Positions 7,710-16,211 of a stretch of DNA of 39,201 nt are shown here, piece by piece. Source of the stretch: Gemmatimonadota bacterium (GTDB taxonomy: Bacteria; Gemmatimonadota; Gemmatimonadetes; Longimicrobiales; Longimicrobiaceae); contig JAIRKD010000029.1 of NCBI GenBank assembly GCA_031260285.1, positions 1 to 39,201 on the forward strand. The letters are read 5' to 3'. The stretch's first letter is position 1, and the number at the start of each line of letters is the position of its first letter. A model generated the notes under the pieces. The model saw nothing but the letters and a program-made list of their open reading frames with translations. It was not told where the DNA came from and did no database searches. The translations under genes were made by a program, and so were the position numbers.

Positions 7710-8009
7710 GTGAACAGTCCGGTTCTGGAGGAAGTTGTGGTTATGAGCCCTGAGCGTCAGAAGCTGGCAGCGGATCAGTCCCGGAAGCTGACTGAGACTC
7801 CGGTTGAATCCGTGGTTGCTGACGAGGGTCCGCGTCGGCGGGGGCGGAAGCTCACTACGGGGCGGAATACTCCGTTTACGGTGAAGCTGCGGCGTGAGAC
7901 CAATGATCTGATCTATACGCTTGCGGATGAGATGGAGTGTAATGCGCTTGCCGAAGTCATCGAGAAGGCGCTGGAGGCACTTCAGAAGCAGCGTGCGGGA
8001 GGCCGCTGA
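7710..8009 (+). CDS. Small DNA-binding protein: AT-hook-like motif plus ribbon-helix-helix-like domain
   Basis: Likely transcriptional regulator, about 99 aa. The frame is open upstream to a TTG at 7608 and an ATG at 7656, but I prefer GTG 7710, which has AAAGAGG 5 nt before it; ATG 7743 with GGAGG 11 nt upstream is another option. The N-terminal part is acidic and probably flexible. A basic RRRGRKL segment resembles an AT-hook. The last 45 residues (TPFTVKLRRETNDLIYTLAD, then MECNALAEVIEKALEAL) fit a MetJ/CopG ribbon-helix-helix: one strand, a helix, and a second helix. No toxin-like partner is adjacent. Targets are unknown; a 15-bp palindrome 54 bp after the gene is a possible site. Fold assignment by eye only. 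Confidence 0.65.
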   Translation: MNSPVLEEVVVMSPERQKLAADQSRKLTETPVESVVADEGPRRRGRKLTTGRNTPFTVKLRRETNDLIYTLADEMECNALAEVIEKALEALQKQRAGGR

Positions 8010-8010
8010 C

Positions 8011-8031
8011 AGAGAAGAGAGAAGAGAGAAG
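8011..8031. repeat. Three tandem copies of AGAGAAG
   Basis: A 7-bp unit repeated three times exactly, starting two bases after the preceding stop codon. Non-coding; the copy number could vary by slippage. Confidence 0.8.
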
Positions 8032-8062
8032 TGGGGTAGTGTGCGGCCTTTGATGACACGGT

Positions 8063-8077
8063 CCTGCTGACAGCAGG
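8063..8077. promoter_or_regulatory. 15-bp palindrome, candidate operator
   Basis: CCTGCTG-A-CAGCAGG, perfect dyad symmetry about one base. The loop is too short for a good hairpin, so protein binding is the more natural reading. It lies between the ribbon-helix-helix-like gene and the 4-TM gene. Confidence 0.4.
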
Positions 8078-8159
8078 CTGAGACACCGGCGGTTGGCCGG
8101 GCGGTATGGCGCGATTGATCATAGAGGTCGTATGATTATTCGACTGGCTAACCATTGAT

Positions 8160-8546
8160 TTGACTCTCTCCACCCGTACCGTTCAGACTCTCATGGGCCT
8201 TCTGATTGACTGGCTGATTCTCACTGTAGCGGTATGGGTCACTGCGGTTGCCCTGCCCGGCTTCCATGTCAGGAGCTTCAAGGACGCGATTGTTGTAGCG
8301 CTTCTGGTGGGGCTGCTGAACTTCCTGCTGGGGTGGCTTCTCTTTGCGGTTTTCACGGTTGCTACGCTCGGGATCGCCTGGATTCTTTCATTCATCACCC
8401 GATGGATCATAAACGCAATCATTCTGCGGCTGGTTGATTCGATGACCGACCGGCTCACGATCGACGGCTTCAAGTGGGCTCTGATCGGGGCGCTGGTGAT
8501 CTCCATTGTGAGCATGCTGGGGGATGGGTTGATCCGGGGTTTCTGA
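8160..8546 (+). CDS. Four-TM membrane protein, phage-holin-like (DUF360 type)
   Basis: Small inner-membrane protein of the widespread family annotated as mycobacterial 4-TMS phage holin (DUF360); function unknown and usually not phage-linked. Four hydrophobic segments: LLIDWLILTVAVWVTAVALPGF, a second at AIVVALLVGLLNFLLGWLLFAVF, a third around VATLGIAWILSFITRWIINAI, and the C-terminal WALIGALVISIVSMLG. The family pattern LPGF at the end of TM1 and AxxVALLxGLLN are present. The start is uncertain: TTG 8160 (128 aa) or ATG 8193 (117 aa); neither has a good ribosome-binding site. An 8-codon frame (8132-8158) with AGAGG before it ends one base before the TTG and could couple translation. It is followed by a strong terminator. 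No holin/endolysin context is seen. Confidence 0.75.
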   Translation: MTLSTRTVQTLMGLLIDWLILTVAVWVTAVALPGFHVRSFKDAIVVALLVGLLNFLLGWLLFAVFTVATLGIAWILSFITRWIINAIILRLVDSMTDRLTIDGFKWALIGALVISIVSMLGDGLIRGF

Positions 8547-8846
8547 GGGTATTACCAGGGAAAGCTTTCCTGCCTGGAGCGGATCCTCAGACTTCTGAGG
8601 ATCCGCTCTTTGTCTTTGTTCTTGATCTGAGCCCCGAGCGTCGTAGATTCGAAGGAGGGCGAAGCAGGATCCGTGGACCGCGGGAGACAGGAATGGCTTC
8701 CCGGGCAGGGCTTCCGTAACCCGAATTCAACCATGCAAAGCGACAGTAACAGTCGAATACGCCTGCCGTTGCGGTCTTCCGTCGTCTGATCCTTCCGGGA
8801 TCGGTTCACAGGGGGACCGCTGGTTCAACGGGCCCCGAGGTGAACG
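8547..8846. other. Intergenic region before mgtE
   Basis: 300 bp holding the terminator at 8577-8618, a small dyad CGAC-N7-GTCG near 8741-8755, and the mgtE ribosome-binding site. I could not recognise an M-box magnesium riboswitch by eye; a covariance search would decide. Confidence 0.5.
8577..8618 (+). terminator. Rho-independent terminator
   Basis: Perfect 14-bp stem GAGCGGATCCTCAG (8577-8590) with 8595-8608, loop ACTT, followed by TTTGTCTTTG. Confidence 0.85.
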
Positions 8847-10217
8847 ATGAGACACACTCCCAGAGCAGCATCCTCCGCTGTTGATCCGATGTTCGTCGCC
8901 GAAATGGCGGGCGAACACATTGCTGACGTTGTCGCGCTGCTGAACGACCGTGACCTGGAACAGGTCGCGAGCCAGCTGGCGCGTCTTCCGATCCCGTATA
9001 TCGTCGAGATCTTTGATCGACCGGAGCTGACCCGGCCGGGCGAGATCCTGCTCGAATTCCCGGAAGGGCTGGCTGGCCGTATCCTGACCGCCATGTCCGC
9101 GGACCGGGCGGCGGCCACACTCCGGGATCTGGATGGCGCGGACCGGAACCGACTGCTTACCGGGCTGGAAGCGGATACCGCGGCGGAGCTGAAGCTTCTC
9201 CTCACCTATCCGGCGGACACCGCCGGGAGCATCATGACCACCGAATTCATCAGCGTACCGACCAGTTATTCGGCGGCTGAGACACTTCGGCATCTGAAAG
9301 AGGTGGAAGCGACCCGGGAGACGATCTATGCCATCCATGTGCTTGACCCCGGGACGCGGGCGCTGAAGCGGGTGGTCACCCTCCGTCAGCTGATCGGGGT
9401 GACGCCGGAGACTCCAATCCTCGCGGTGGGTCCGGACCGGATACCGGTTGCGGTTCCCGCGGATGCGGACCGGGAGGAAGTGGCCCGGCTGATCTCGATC
9501 CACGACCTGCTGGCGGTTCCGGTGGTGAATGAACGTCAGCAGCTGCTGGGAATTGTCACAGTGGATGACGTGATCGACGCCATCCTCGCTGAAAGTACGG
9601 AAGACGTGCAGAAGTTCGGGGGCGTTGAGGCCACGACGGAACCCTCTCTGCAGATCGGGTTCCGGGAGATGATCCGGAAGCGGGCGGGCTGGTTGTGTGC
9701 CCTGTTTGTCGGGGAGATGCTGACCGCCAGCGCGATGCAGCACTTCGAGGGAGAGCTCGCGCGTGCTGTTGTTCTCACGCTGTTCATTCCGCTCATCATG
9801 AGTTCGGGCGGGAATTCGGGGTCCCAGGCGACTTCGCTGCTTATCCGGGCTCTGGCACTGGGTCAGCTGCGGCTTCGCGACTGGTGGCGGGTTGCTCTTC
9901 GGGAACTGCCCACGGGTCTGGCTCTGGGGCTGATTCTGGGTGTCATTGCCATCATCCGGATCGCGATCTGGCAGATCGGCGGAATCTATGACTACGGGGT
10001 TCACTGGCCGCTGATCGCCCTGACAGTCGGGGCGGGGCTGGTGGGGGTGGTCACCTTCGGCTCGATGGCCGGTTCGATGCTGCCGTTCCTTCTGAAACGA
10101 CTGGGTTTCGACCCCGCCAGCGCTTCAGCGCCCTTTGTTGCCACCCTGGTCGACGTGACTGGGCTGGTGATCTATTTCAGTGTTGCGCTGGCGATACTCA
10201 GCGGAACGTTGCTGTAA
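8847..10217 (+). CDS. mgtE: Magnesium transporter MgtE
   Basis: Mg2+-gated magnesium channel of the inner membrane, 456 aa, the usual family length. Start ATG 8847 with AGGTGA 3 nt upstream. Residues about 20-135 form the MgtE N-terminal helical domain (ADVVALLNDRDLEQVASQL). Residues about 140-265 hold two CBS domains that sense cytoplasmic Mg2+ (IMTTEFISVP; IHDLLAVPVVNERQQLLGIV with TVDDVID). Five transmembrane segments follow, with the family signature PLIMSSGGNSGSQATSLLIR in the pore-domain helices and FVATLVDVTG near the C-terminus, where Asp436 corresponds to the conserved pore Asp (Asp432 of Thermus MgtE). Monocistronic, convergent with the SLC13 gene 62 bp downstream. Confidence 0.96.
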   Translation: MRHTPRAASSAVDPMFVAEMAGEHIADVVALLNDRDLEQVASQLARLPIPYIVEIFDRPELTRPGEILLEFPEGLAGRILTAMSADRAAATLRDLDGADRNRLLTGLEADTAAELKLLLTYPADTAGSIMTTEFISVPTSYSAAETLRHLKEVEATRETIYAIHVLDPGTRALKRVVTLRQLIGVTPETPILAVGPDRIPVAVPADADREEVARLISIHDLLAVPVVNERQQLLGIVTVDDVIDAILAESTEDVQKFGGVEATTEPSLQIGFREMIRKRAGWLCALFVGEMLTASAMQHFEGELARAVVLTLFIPLIMSSGGNSGSQATSLLIRALALGQLRLRDWWRVALRELPTGLALGLILGVIAIIRIAIWQIGGIYDYGVHWPLIALTVGAGLVGVVTFGSMAGSMLPFLLKRLGFDPASASAPFVATLVDVTGLVIYFSVALAILSGTLL

Positions 10218-10279
10218 CGGGCAGGTCCGGTGGGGCTGTGCAGAAAACCGGTGTTCCGTTTGCGGAGTGGCCGGGGTGT

Positions 10280-12166
10280 TCAGGGTGGCAGCAGCGCCGG
10301 AACAAGCAGAACACTGATGGCCATGACGAGGAGCGTAAGAGGTACGCCGATCCGCACAAAGTCGCCGAAACGGTAGCCGCCGGGAGTCACCACAATTGCG
10401 TTGACGGGTGACGAAACCGGTGTCATGAATGCCGCTGAAGCCGCAAGCGCGACAATCATCGCAAAGGGATAGGGCGAGGCCTCCAGCCCCCGGGCGACGG
10501 AGATCGCCACCGGCGCCATCAGAACGGCGGTGGCGGTGTTGGAGATGAACATCCCCAGCACAGAGGTGACGATGAAGAGAGCCGCCAGAAGCGCATGGAT
10601 CCCGGCTTTTCCCATCACCATCATCAGTGCGTGTGAGGCGAGGTCCACCCCGCCGGTCCGCTCCAGTGCGATCGAGAAGGGAAGCATCCCCACAATCAGC
10701 ACCATCGTTTTCCAGTCGATAGCGCGGTAGGAGCTGTCGAGGTCAACACACCCGAGAGCACCCATCAGCAGGCAACCGATCAGCGCAGCCTGCACATTGG
10801 GAACGATCCCCGTGATCATCAATCCGACCACCAGTGCCAGAATCAGCAGCGCCTCTCGTGAACGCCCCTGGATCTCAACCGGGTGTTCGTTCCCCAGAGA
10901 AAGGCCCAGTGCCACCAGGTCATGTCCCGCCGTGTGCCGGAGTGCGCGGATCGACTTCCAGGAGCCCATTACAAGCAGTGTATCACCTACCTTGAGCTCC
11001 ACGTCACGGATATGTTTCTCTGCCTTCACCCCGCGCCGGATACCGATCACCGTAAGCCCGAACTTCCCCCGGAACGCCGACTGCCGGATCGTGTGACCCA
11101 CCAGAGCCGAGTCCGCGGGAATGATCACTTCCACCGCTCCGAGGTCCTGGGTCGGATCGGTGAAAGACACTTCCGCGAGGGGCAGGGGATGAAGGTTGTA
11201 CTGGTCGTACAGCTCATCAACATTGCCCACCCGCCCGACGAGATCCACAAGCATGATATCGCCGACACGCAGCTCCGTCTGGCCCATCGGAGCAATAAAC
11301 GTCCGCCCGTGCCGGATGGCGAGAATGTTCATTCCCGCCCTGGAGCGCAGATTCAGATCGCGGAGGCTGTAGCCGGCAAGAGGAGAGTCCCGGCCGATCT
11401 GAAAGCGGTACTCCCGCTCCTGAAGGTCGTACCGTTCCATCCAGTCCTTCAGATCCGGAAGCTTCGGGCGGCTGAGGTCTTCCGCTGGTTCTCCCCCGTC
11501 TGAGGGAAGCCAGCGCCGCGCAAAAAGCGTCCAGCCGATCGCCATCACCAGGACGGGGATGCCGAACGGAGTGAAGCTGAAGAAGTGGAAACCCGTTTCG
11601 CCCTCGCGGATCAGCTCCGCGTTTACAATCAGGTTGGGCGGAGTGGCAAGCAGAGTGGTCATGCCGCTGATCAGTGCTGCGATACTGACCGGCATCATCA
11701 GCCGGCCCGGCCCGATCCCGGTGCCGCGTGACATCCGCAGCGCAACGGGGATGAAGATCGCCGCTACGGCCGTCGAGCTCATTGTCGCTCCGATCCCGCA
11801 GACCGCAATCATCAGGAGCGGGATCAGCCGCTTCTCGCTGGATCCACCTTTCACGACCAGCCAGTCTCCCACTTCGCGGACCACTCCCGTACGAACAAGA
11901 CCGTCACCGAGAACAAAAAGCGCGGCGATCAGCACAATGTTCGGGTCGGAAAATCCGGATAATGCTTCTCTGACGGTGATTACACCGGTGAAGGGAAGCA
12001 TCGTCATCACAATCAGCGCAACCGCATCCATCCGGGGACGGTTGAGCGCAAACATCACAACCGCTGCACCGAGAAGCGCCAGGACGGCGCTGAGACCTGA
12101 GATCACGATAGGGGTCGGTAACCGCGTCGTCGCGGGTCGCGGAAAGAAATGAAACCAGGTCACCAA
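10280..12166 (-). CDS. SLC13/DASS-family transporter with two RCK_C (TrkA-C) domains
   Basis: Inner-membrane anion/Na+ symporter-like permease of 628 aa. Two transport halves flank a cytoplasmic module: an N-terminal membrane half to about residue 215 (with MSSTAVAAIFIPVALRM and TPPNLIVNAELI), two TrkA-C/RCK_C domains at about 250-345 and 350-435 (each ending in a RVGDIMLV or KVGDTLLV strand), and a C-terminal membrane half with FISNTATAVLMAPVAISVA and SSPVNAIVVTPGGYRFGDF. This architecture is typical of SLC13 proteins of the SAC1/YbhI kind; substrates may be sulfate or dicarboxylates, not predictable here. The preferred start is TTG 12166 with AGGA 7 nt upstream; GTG 12163 is the alternative. 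It overlaps no neighbour and is divergent from the DUF2442 gene. Confidence 0.9.
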   Translation of the reverse strand: MVTWFHFFPRPATTRLPTPIVISGLSAVLALLGAAVVMFALNRPRMDAVALIVMTMLPFTGVITVREALSGFSDPNIVLIAALFVLGDGLVRTGVVREVGDWLVVKGGSSEKRLIPLLMIAVCGIGATMSSTAVAAIFIPVALRMSRGTGIGPGRLMMPVSIAALISGMTTLLATPPNLIVNAELIREGETGFHFFSFTPFGIPVLVMAIGWTLFARRWLPSDGGEPAEDLSRPKLPDLKDWMERYDLQEREYRFQIGRDSPLAGYSLRDLNLRSRAGMNILAIRHGRTFIAPMGQTELRVGDIMLVDLVGRVGNVDELYDQYNLHPLPLAEVSFTDPTQDLGAVEVIIPADSALVGHTIRQSAFRGKFGLTVIGIRRGVKAEKHIRDVELKVGDTLLVMGSWKSIRALRHTAGHDLVALGLSLGNEHPVEIQGRSREALLILALVVGLMITGIVPNVQAALIGCLLMGALGCVDLDSSYRAIDWKTMVLIVGMLPFSIALERTGGVDLASHALMMVMGKAGIHALLAALFIVTSVLGMFISNTATAVLMAPVAISVARGLEASPYPFAMIVALAASAAFMTPVSSPVNAIVVTPGGYRFGDFVRIGVPLTLLVMAISVLLVPALLPP

Positions 12167-12334
12167 TTGACTATCCTGCCGGTGGCGACGTCAACCTCGA
12201 AAGGAATATTCCCGCCAATACCAACCCGGGTCTCCGGACTTCTATCCGATCCGGTAGGTTGTTGTTAACGTTTTCCAGATGAAACGGGAGGGTCTCTCCA
12301 TAATGTTGATGACGGGTACGGACAGGGGGCAGAT

Positions 12335-12895
12335 ATGGAACCGGAACAGGTTTTTTGGGATGAACTGTGGGAGAATGAGGGGATCACCGGAGAGAAGTAC
12401 CCGGGTCCTGAGGGGGTGGATCGGGAGAGAGATCAGGAAAGGGAAGGTCCGGAAGCCGATTGTGAGCCGGTTGGAGGTGATTCTGATCCGGCCGGGATGG
12501 ATGAGCGGGTGGTTGCGGGGCGGCAGCCATCAGGCCCGCCACCGGAGCTGGACCCCCGGGCGGTGAGCGCGCACTACAACCGGAAGAGCCGGAGGGTGGA
12601 GATTGAGCTGGCGGACGGGTGTCTGCTGGCGTTTCCTGTGGCAACTACACCCGAATTGCGGAGAGCGAAGCCGGCTCTTCTGAAAAGGATCGAGGTGACG
12701 GAAGACGGTGGCGTTCTCCGCTGGGAGGGGCTTGATGTGGAGCTTTCCGTGGTCGGGTTGCTGGCTGGTCGCTTCAGTCGCAAAGCCTGGACGCGGGAGA
12801 ACGCGAGACGGGTGGGATCGATGACCAGTCCCGCCAAGGCAAGAGCAGCCCGGGAGAACGGAAAGAAGGGTGGGCGTCCCCGGAAGGAACGATAA
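12335..12895 (+). CDS. DUF2442 domain protein with acidic N-terminal extension
   Basis: 186 aa. Residues about 72-140 match DUF2442 (a beta-rich fold: VEIELADGCLLAFPV, then RWEGLDVELSVVGLLAG). The C-terminus ends in ARAARENGKKGGRPRKER, a basic tail frequently seen after DUF2442 domains. The first 70 residues are Glu/Asp/Gly/Pro-rich and probably disordered. DUF2442 proteins are often paired with DUF4160 in toxin-antitoxin-like or mobile contexts; no DUF4160 gene is next to this one. ATG 12335 is preceded by AGGGGG. Function unknown; the basic tail suggests nucleic-acid contact (inference). Confidence 0.75.
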   Translation: MEPEQVFWDELWENEGITGEKYPGPEGVDRERDQEREGPEADCEPVGGDSDPAGMDERVVAGRQPSGPPPELDPRAVSAHYNRKSRRVEIELADGCLLAFPVATTPELRRAKPALLKRIEVTEDGGVLRWEGLDVELSVVGLLAGRFSRKAWTRENARRVGSMTSPAKARAARENGKKGGRPRKER

Positions 12896-13124
12896 GCCTG
12901 CGATGACTGTCAGGGCGGGCTGACCACTCTGTCCATCCGGTGTCCATCAGGTTCGGCCCGAGCTGTCCTCCAGAGAGGTCGGAGATGGCCCGGGGGGTAC
13001 GATGGCCTTATTCGTAAATTGTTTCTGTATAACGATTTGTGATTATCTGACATACTGGCGCAACTTCTGACAAAGGGATTTCCCTGGAAGGCGGTACGAA
13101 CCGGAACTGAATGGGGAGGTCTCC

Positions 13125-13481
13125 ATGCGCTGGGTGACACTGTTGGTGATGATGCTCGCGAGTCCGCTTCTGGCTGGTTGTGGTGACCTCGCCAGTCTGG
13201 TCCTTCAGGATCTGGATGGACGTTGGGTTTCCCGGGTTGACGGGGAGAAGATCCTGCTGCGGGTGAACGACGACCGGGGATATCTGAGTGGAACGGGTGA
13301 GTGGGGTGCCGACAACGTTTATGTATCAGGGGACCGGGAGGAGTCGCGGGTGCTGCTCACAATAGAGTTCGGGCGGTTCAACCCCATCGAGTTTGAGGGG
13401 CAGCTTGAGGGATGGGATCTGAAGGGGCGGCTCTATGGGTCGGGGTATGACGGGACGTGGGTGGTGTTCCGCCGGGAGTAG
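13125..13481 (+). CDS. Small lipoprotein (118 aa), unknown function
   Basis: Type II signal peptide MRWVTLLVMMLASPLLAGC with lipobox LAGC (Cys19), so the mature protein is lipid-anchored to a membrane facing the periplasm. The mature 100 residues look like a small beta-rich lipocalin-like or beta-sandwich domain: short strands with glycine turns, starting DLDGRWVSRVDG and ending GSGYDGTWVVFRRE. The DGRW...GTW pattern recalls lipocalin-type META/DUF-like barrels, but I do not recognise a named family. ATG 13125 has a strong GGGGAGG site 7 nt upstream. Stand-alone; the upstream 13010-13060 segment is AT-rich with TATAAC at 13027-13032 as a weak -10 candidate. Confidence 0.75.
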   Translation: MRWVTLLVMMLASPLLAGCGDLASLVLQDLDGRWVSRVDGEKILLRVNDDRGYLSGTGEWGADNVYVSGDREESRVLLTIEFGRFNPIEFEGQLEGWDLKGRLYGSGYDGTWVVFRRE

Positions 13482-13630
13482 CGGAGTATAGTGGGGAGAT
13501 GGTCCCCGTGGCGTTCATAATCGATTACACATTTCCATCTCCCCCTCGCGGGAACCACTTCCCCGCGTTACATATGCGTCTGGACCTACCCTGAGTGGCA
13601 ATCTGCTTCAATACCTCCTGAGCCTCCGTT

Positions 13631-15910
13631 ATGACCTCGAACCAGGCCATAGACTCTTCCGCGTCCGCAGCCGCTCGCTCTCCTGCAGTTATGGGTGAAC
13701 TTCCATCCTCCCGCCGGTTCCGGGGGATCGAGGTACTTTTCACCCTCGCCATCTTTGCGGGTGCGTTCCTGCTCTTCCTGGTGCAGCCGATGTTCGGGAA
13801 GATGGTTCTCCCGCTGCTGGGCGGTTCACCGGCGGTGTGGAACGCGTGTATGCTTTTCTTCCAGGTCGCTCTGCTTGCGGGGTATCTGTACGCTGATGCG
13901 GGAAGCCGCTGGATTTCCCCGAAGAAGCAGTGGATGCTGCACCTTGTACTGCTCGGGGTTGCGCTGGCACTGCTTCCGATCTCGGTGGGAGCTGCTCCCG
14001 CTGGTGACGCCGCACCGATCCCCTGGCTGCTGGGGACGATGTTTCTCTCGCTTGGTGTGCCGTTTGTGGCGCTCTCCGCGACCGGTCCGCTGCTGCAGCG
14101 CTGGTTTGCGCGTAGTGGAGCTCCGGGCGGGGAGGAGCCGTATCACCTGTACGCCGCCAGCAACCTGGGGAGTATGCTCGCCCTGCTGGCCTACCCGCTG
14201 CTGGTTGAACCACGGTTCCGCCTGACGGAGCAGTCGCTGGTCTGGACAGGCGGGTTTGTGGCACTCATCGGACTGATTGCGGCCTGCGGAATCCGCAGCC
14301 GGTGGACGGGGGGGTTCATTGCTCCTGATGAATCCGTGAGGGATGAACTCAACAGCGCTGAGGGCTCGCGCCTGACGGTACGGGACCGGCTCTTCTGGAT
14401 CGCGCTTGCGTTTGTTCCCTCTTCTCTGCTGCAGGGGGCGACCACCTATATCACCACCGATGTCGCACCCGCGCCGCTTTTCTGGGTGCTTCCACTCGCG
14501 CTCTATCTGCTTTCCTTCACTCTGGCGTTCTCGCGGAGGCAGCTGCTCCGGCGCAGCACACTGCTCACACTGCAGCTGATTGCACTGGGCGGAGTGATGG
14601 TGGTGATGCTCCGGTCGGACAGCCTGCGCAACCCGAGTGTCTGGATTCCGCTTCATCTTCTGGCACTCTTCCTGACGGGGCTGGTGTGCCATGGGGAGCT
14701 GTCGCAGCGGCGACCGGCCGTGAACCACCTGACCGAGTTCTACCTCTGGGTTGCGGCGGGTGGAGCGCTGGGCGGGGTGTTCAACGTGCTTGTCGCTCCG
14801 GTGATCTTCTCCCGGCTCTGGGAGTACCCGGTTGTACTGGTGCTCGCCTGTCTCGTCCGTCCCTGGCAGGGGATTATTCCCGGCGGGCGTCGGTACGCCC
14901 TCTCCTGGGCGCTGCGTGCCGCCGGAGTTGCGGCGCTTCTGGTGATGCTCACGGATCCCCGGTTCAATGTACTGCCCGTCTGGGGGTTCCTGGCGGTTGC
15001 CCTGCTCTCGGGATATCTGGCGACACGGATCCTGGGGAGCGCCCCTTTCTGGCTTGCCCTGTCGCTGGTGCTTGCGCTCACCTTCCGGATGACAACGCAG
15101 ATCCGTACGGAAAACACTCTGCTCGTGGAGCGTTCCTTCTACGGGCAGTTCAGGGTGAACCGGCCGGAGGGGTACACGCTCCTGCTTCATGGGTCAACGC
15201 TGCATGGCGTGCAGAGTACCAACCCCGATCGGCGGAGGGTGCCGCTTTCCTACTACGCGGAGGGAGGACCGTTCTGGCAGCTGATGAGTGCTGTTCGCGC
15301 CACGAACCCCACGCTCCGGGTTGCGGTTGTGGGTCTGGGAACCGGCAGTACTGCCGCTTACGCGGCCCCCGGGGATGACTGGACCTTCTATGAACTGGAT
15401 CCGAATATCATCCGGGTGGCCCGGGATACCTCTCTCTTCACCTTCCTGGCGGACTCACCAGCTCCCGTGAGGGTGAAAGCCGGAGATGCCCGACTCTCGA
15501 TTCAGAGCGAGGAGCCGGGCCGGCAGTTTGATCTGATTGTGCTGGATGCGTTCAGCTCCGACGCAATTCCCACCCATCTGCTGACGCTGGAGGCGATGCA
15601 GGTCTTTCTGGACCGCCTCGCGCCGGGGGGAAGAATCACCATTCATATCAGCAACCGGTATATCGATCTGCGCCCGGTTCTGGAGGCTTCCGCGCGGACG
15701 CTGGGCCTGGCGACCCGTATCGAGTCAGGCCCGATCATAATTGTGGAGGGAAGTTATACGACGGTTGCCACCTGGGTGGCGATCGCCCGCGACCCGGCGG
15801 ACCTCGAAGGGCTGACGGATGAAGATGGCTGGATGGACCTTCAACCAACCCGCCGGATCGAGCCCTGGACGGATGATTTCACTAGTCTCTGGCCTGTGAT
15901 GCGATGGTAG
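13631..15910 (+). CDS. Membrane protein with C-terminal spermidine-synthase-like methyltransferase-fold domain
   Basis: 759 aa, of the family often annotated as fused MFS/spermidine synthase. The first about 490 residues hold many transmembrane helices (for example EVLFTLAIFAGAFLLFLVQP, with MVLPLLGGSPAVWN after it). The cytoplasmic C-terminal domain has a Rossmann fold: VVGLGTGSTAAYA, FYELDPNIIRVA, GDARLSI and LIVLDAFSSDAIPTHLLT, matching the polyamine-synthase-type nucleotide site. Real spermidine synthases are soluble and about 290 aa; in this family polyamine synthesis is not established, so no gene symbol is given. The start is uncertain: ATG 13631 has no good ribosome-binding site and ATG 13691 is an alternative. 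Neighbours give no metabolic clue. Confidence 0.85.
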   Translation: MTSNQAIDSSASAAARSPAVMGELPSSRRFRGIEVLFTLAIFAGAFLLFLVQPMFGKMVLPLLGGSPAVWNACMLFFQVALLAGYLYADAGSRWISPKKQWMLHLVLLGVALALLPISVGAAPAGDAAPIPWLLGTMFLSLGVPFVALSATGPLLQRWFARSGAPGGEEPYHLYAASNLGSMLALLAYPLLVEPRFRLTEQSLVWTGGFVALIGLIAACGIRSRWTGGFIAPDESVRDELNSAEGSRLTVRDRLFWIALAFVPSSLLQGATTYITTDVAPAPLFWVLPLALYLLSFTLAFSRRQLLRRSTLLTLQLIALGGVMVVMLRSDSLRNPSVWIPLHLLALFLTGLVCHGELSQRRPAVNHLTEFYLWVAAGGALGGVFNVLVAPVIFSRLWEYPVVLVLACLVRPWQGIIPGGRRYALSWALRAAGVAALLVMLTDPRFNVLPVWGFLAVALLSGYLATRILGSAPFWLALSLVLALTFRMTTQIRTENTLLVERSFYGQFRVNRPEGYTLLLHGSTLHGVQSTNPDRRRVPLSYYAEGGPFWQLMSAVRATNPTLRVAVVGLGTGSTAAYAAPGDDWTFYELDPNIIRVARDTSLFTFLADSPAPVRVKAGDARLSIQSEEPGRQFDLIVLDAFSSDAIPTHLLTLEAMQVFLDRLAPGGRITIHISNRYIDLRPVLEASARTLGLATRIESGPIIIVEGSYTTVATWVAIARDPADLEGLTDEDGWMDLQPTRRIEPWTDDFTSLWPVMRW

Positions 15911-16211
15911 ATTGCTCCAGCCGACCGCAATGATCTTCCCCGGGGAGAAAGAGTCTTTCCGGGGTAGGCCTCATCGCTGATACCTCAGATACCGGATAAT
16001 GACCCGATCTCAGATGTTTCCTTCCCGGGATTGCTGACGCCGACGCCAGGACCCGTACCGCCGGACGCTCAGCGCGTATCCCGTATAGATGAGTACTACC
16101 GCCATCGCCGAAGCGAGCCCCGCAGGGAGGCGCGGATCCGCACCCTTCCCGGTCAGGCGGAAGTGAGTACAGACAGCTCCCGGAGCCAGGGAAAGAGTTC
16201 CCGGCCGGGAA
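15911..16211. other. Intergenic region between convergent genes
   Basis: 301 bp between the stops of two convergent genes. It holds an imperfect hairpin at 15938-15964. A short minus-strand frame (16010-16105, 31 codons) with one hydrophobic stretch lacks a ribosome-binding site and is not called. Confidence 0.5.
15938..15964. terminator. Possible terminator hairpin between convergent genes
   Basis: CCCCGG (15938-15943) pairs with CCGGGG (15959-15964), and AAAGA with TCTTT inside. No T-run follows on either strand, so this is weak. Confidence 0.3.

Noticed and set aside
8132-8158. 8-codon frame just before the 4-TM gene
   Set aside because: It has AGAGG upstream but is too short to support; noted only as a possible coupling leader.
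8160-8546. Prophage signal from the holin-like protein
   Set aside because: This family is common in chromosomes, and no endolysin, capsid, integrase or other phage gene is nearby.
8547-8846. Magnesium riboswitch (M-box or ykkC-like) before mgtE
   Set aside because: I could not identify conserved riboswitch elements by eye; only ordinary short dyads are visible.
11089-12166. SLC13/RCK protein as a Trk potassium system
   Set aside because: The RCK_C domains sit inside a DASS-type permease with SNTAT and SSTAV motifs; no Trk pore is present.
13826-15190. 454-codon minus-strand frame inside the spermidine-synthase-like gene
   Set aside because: Arg/Gln/Pro/Glu-rich composition typical of an antisense shadow in GC-rich coding DNA; the plus strand has clear domain motifs.
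16010-16105. 31-codon minus-strand frame with a membrane-like segment and basic end
   Set aside because: No ribosome-binding site and no known family; it could be chance in GC-rich DNA.
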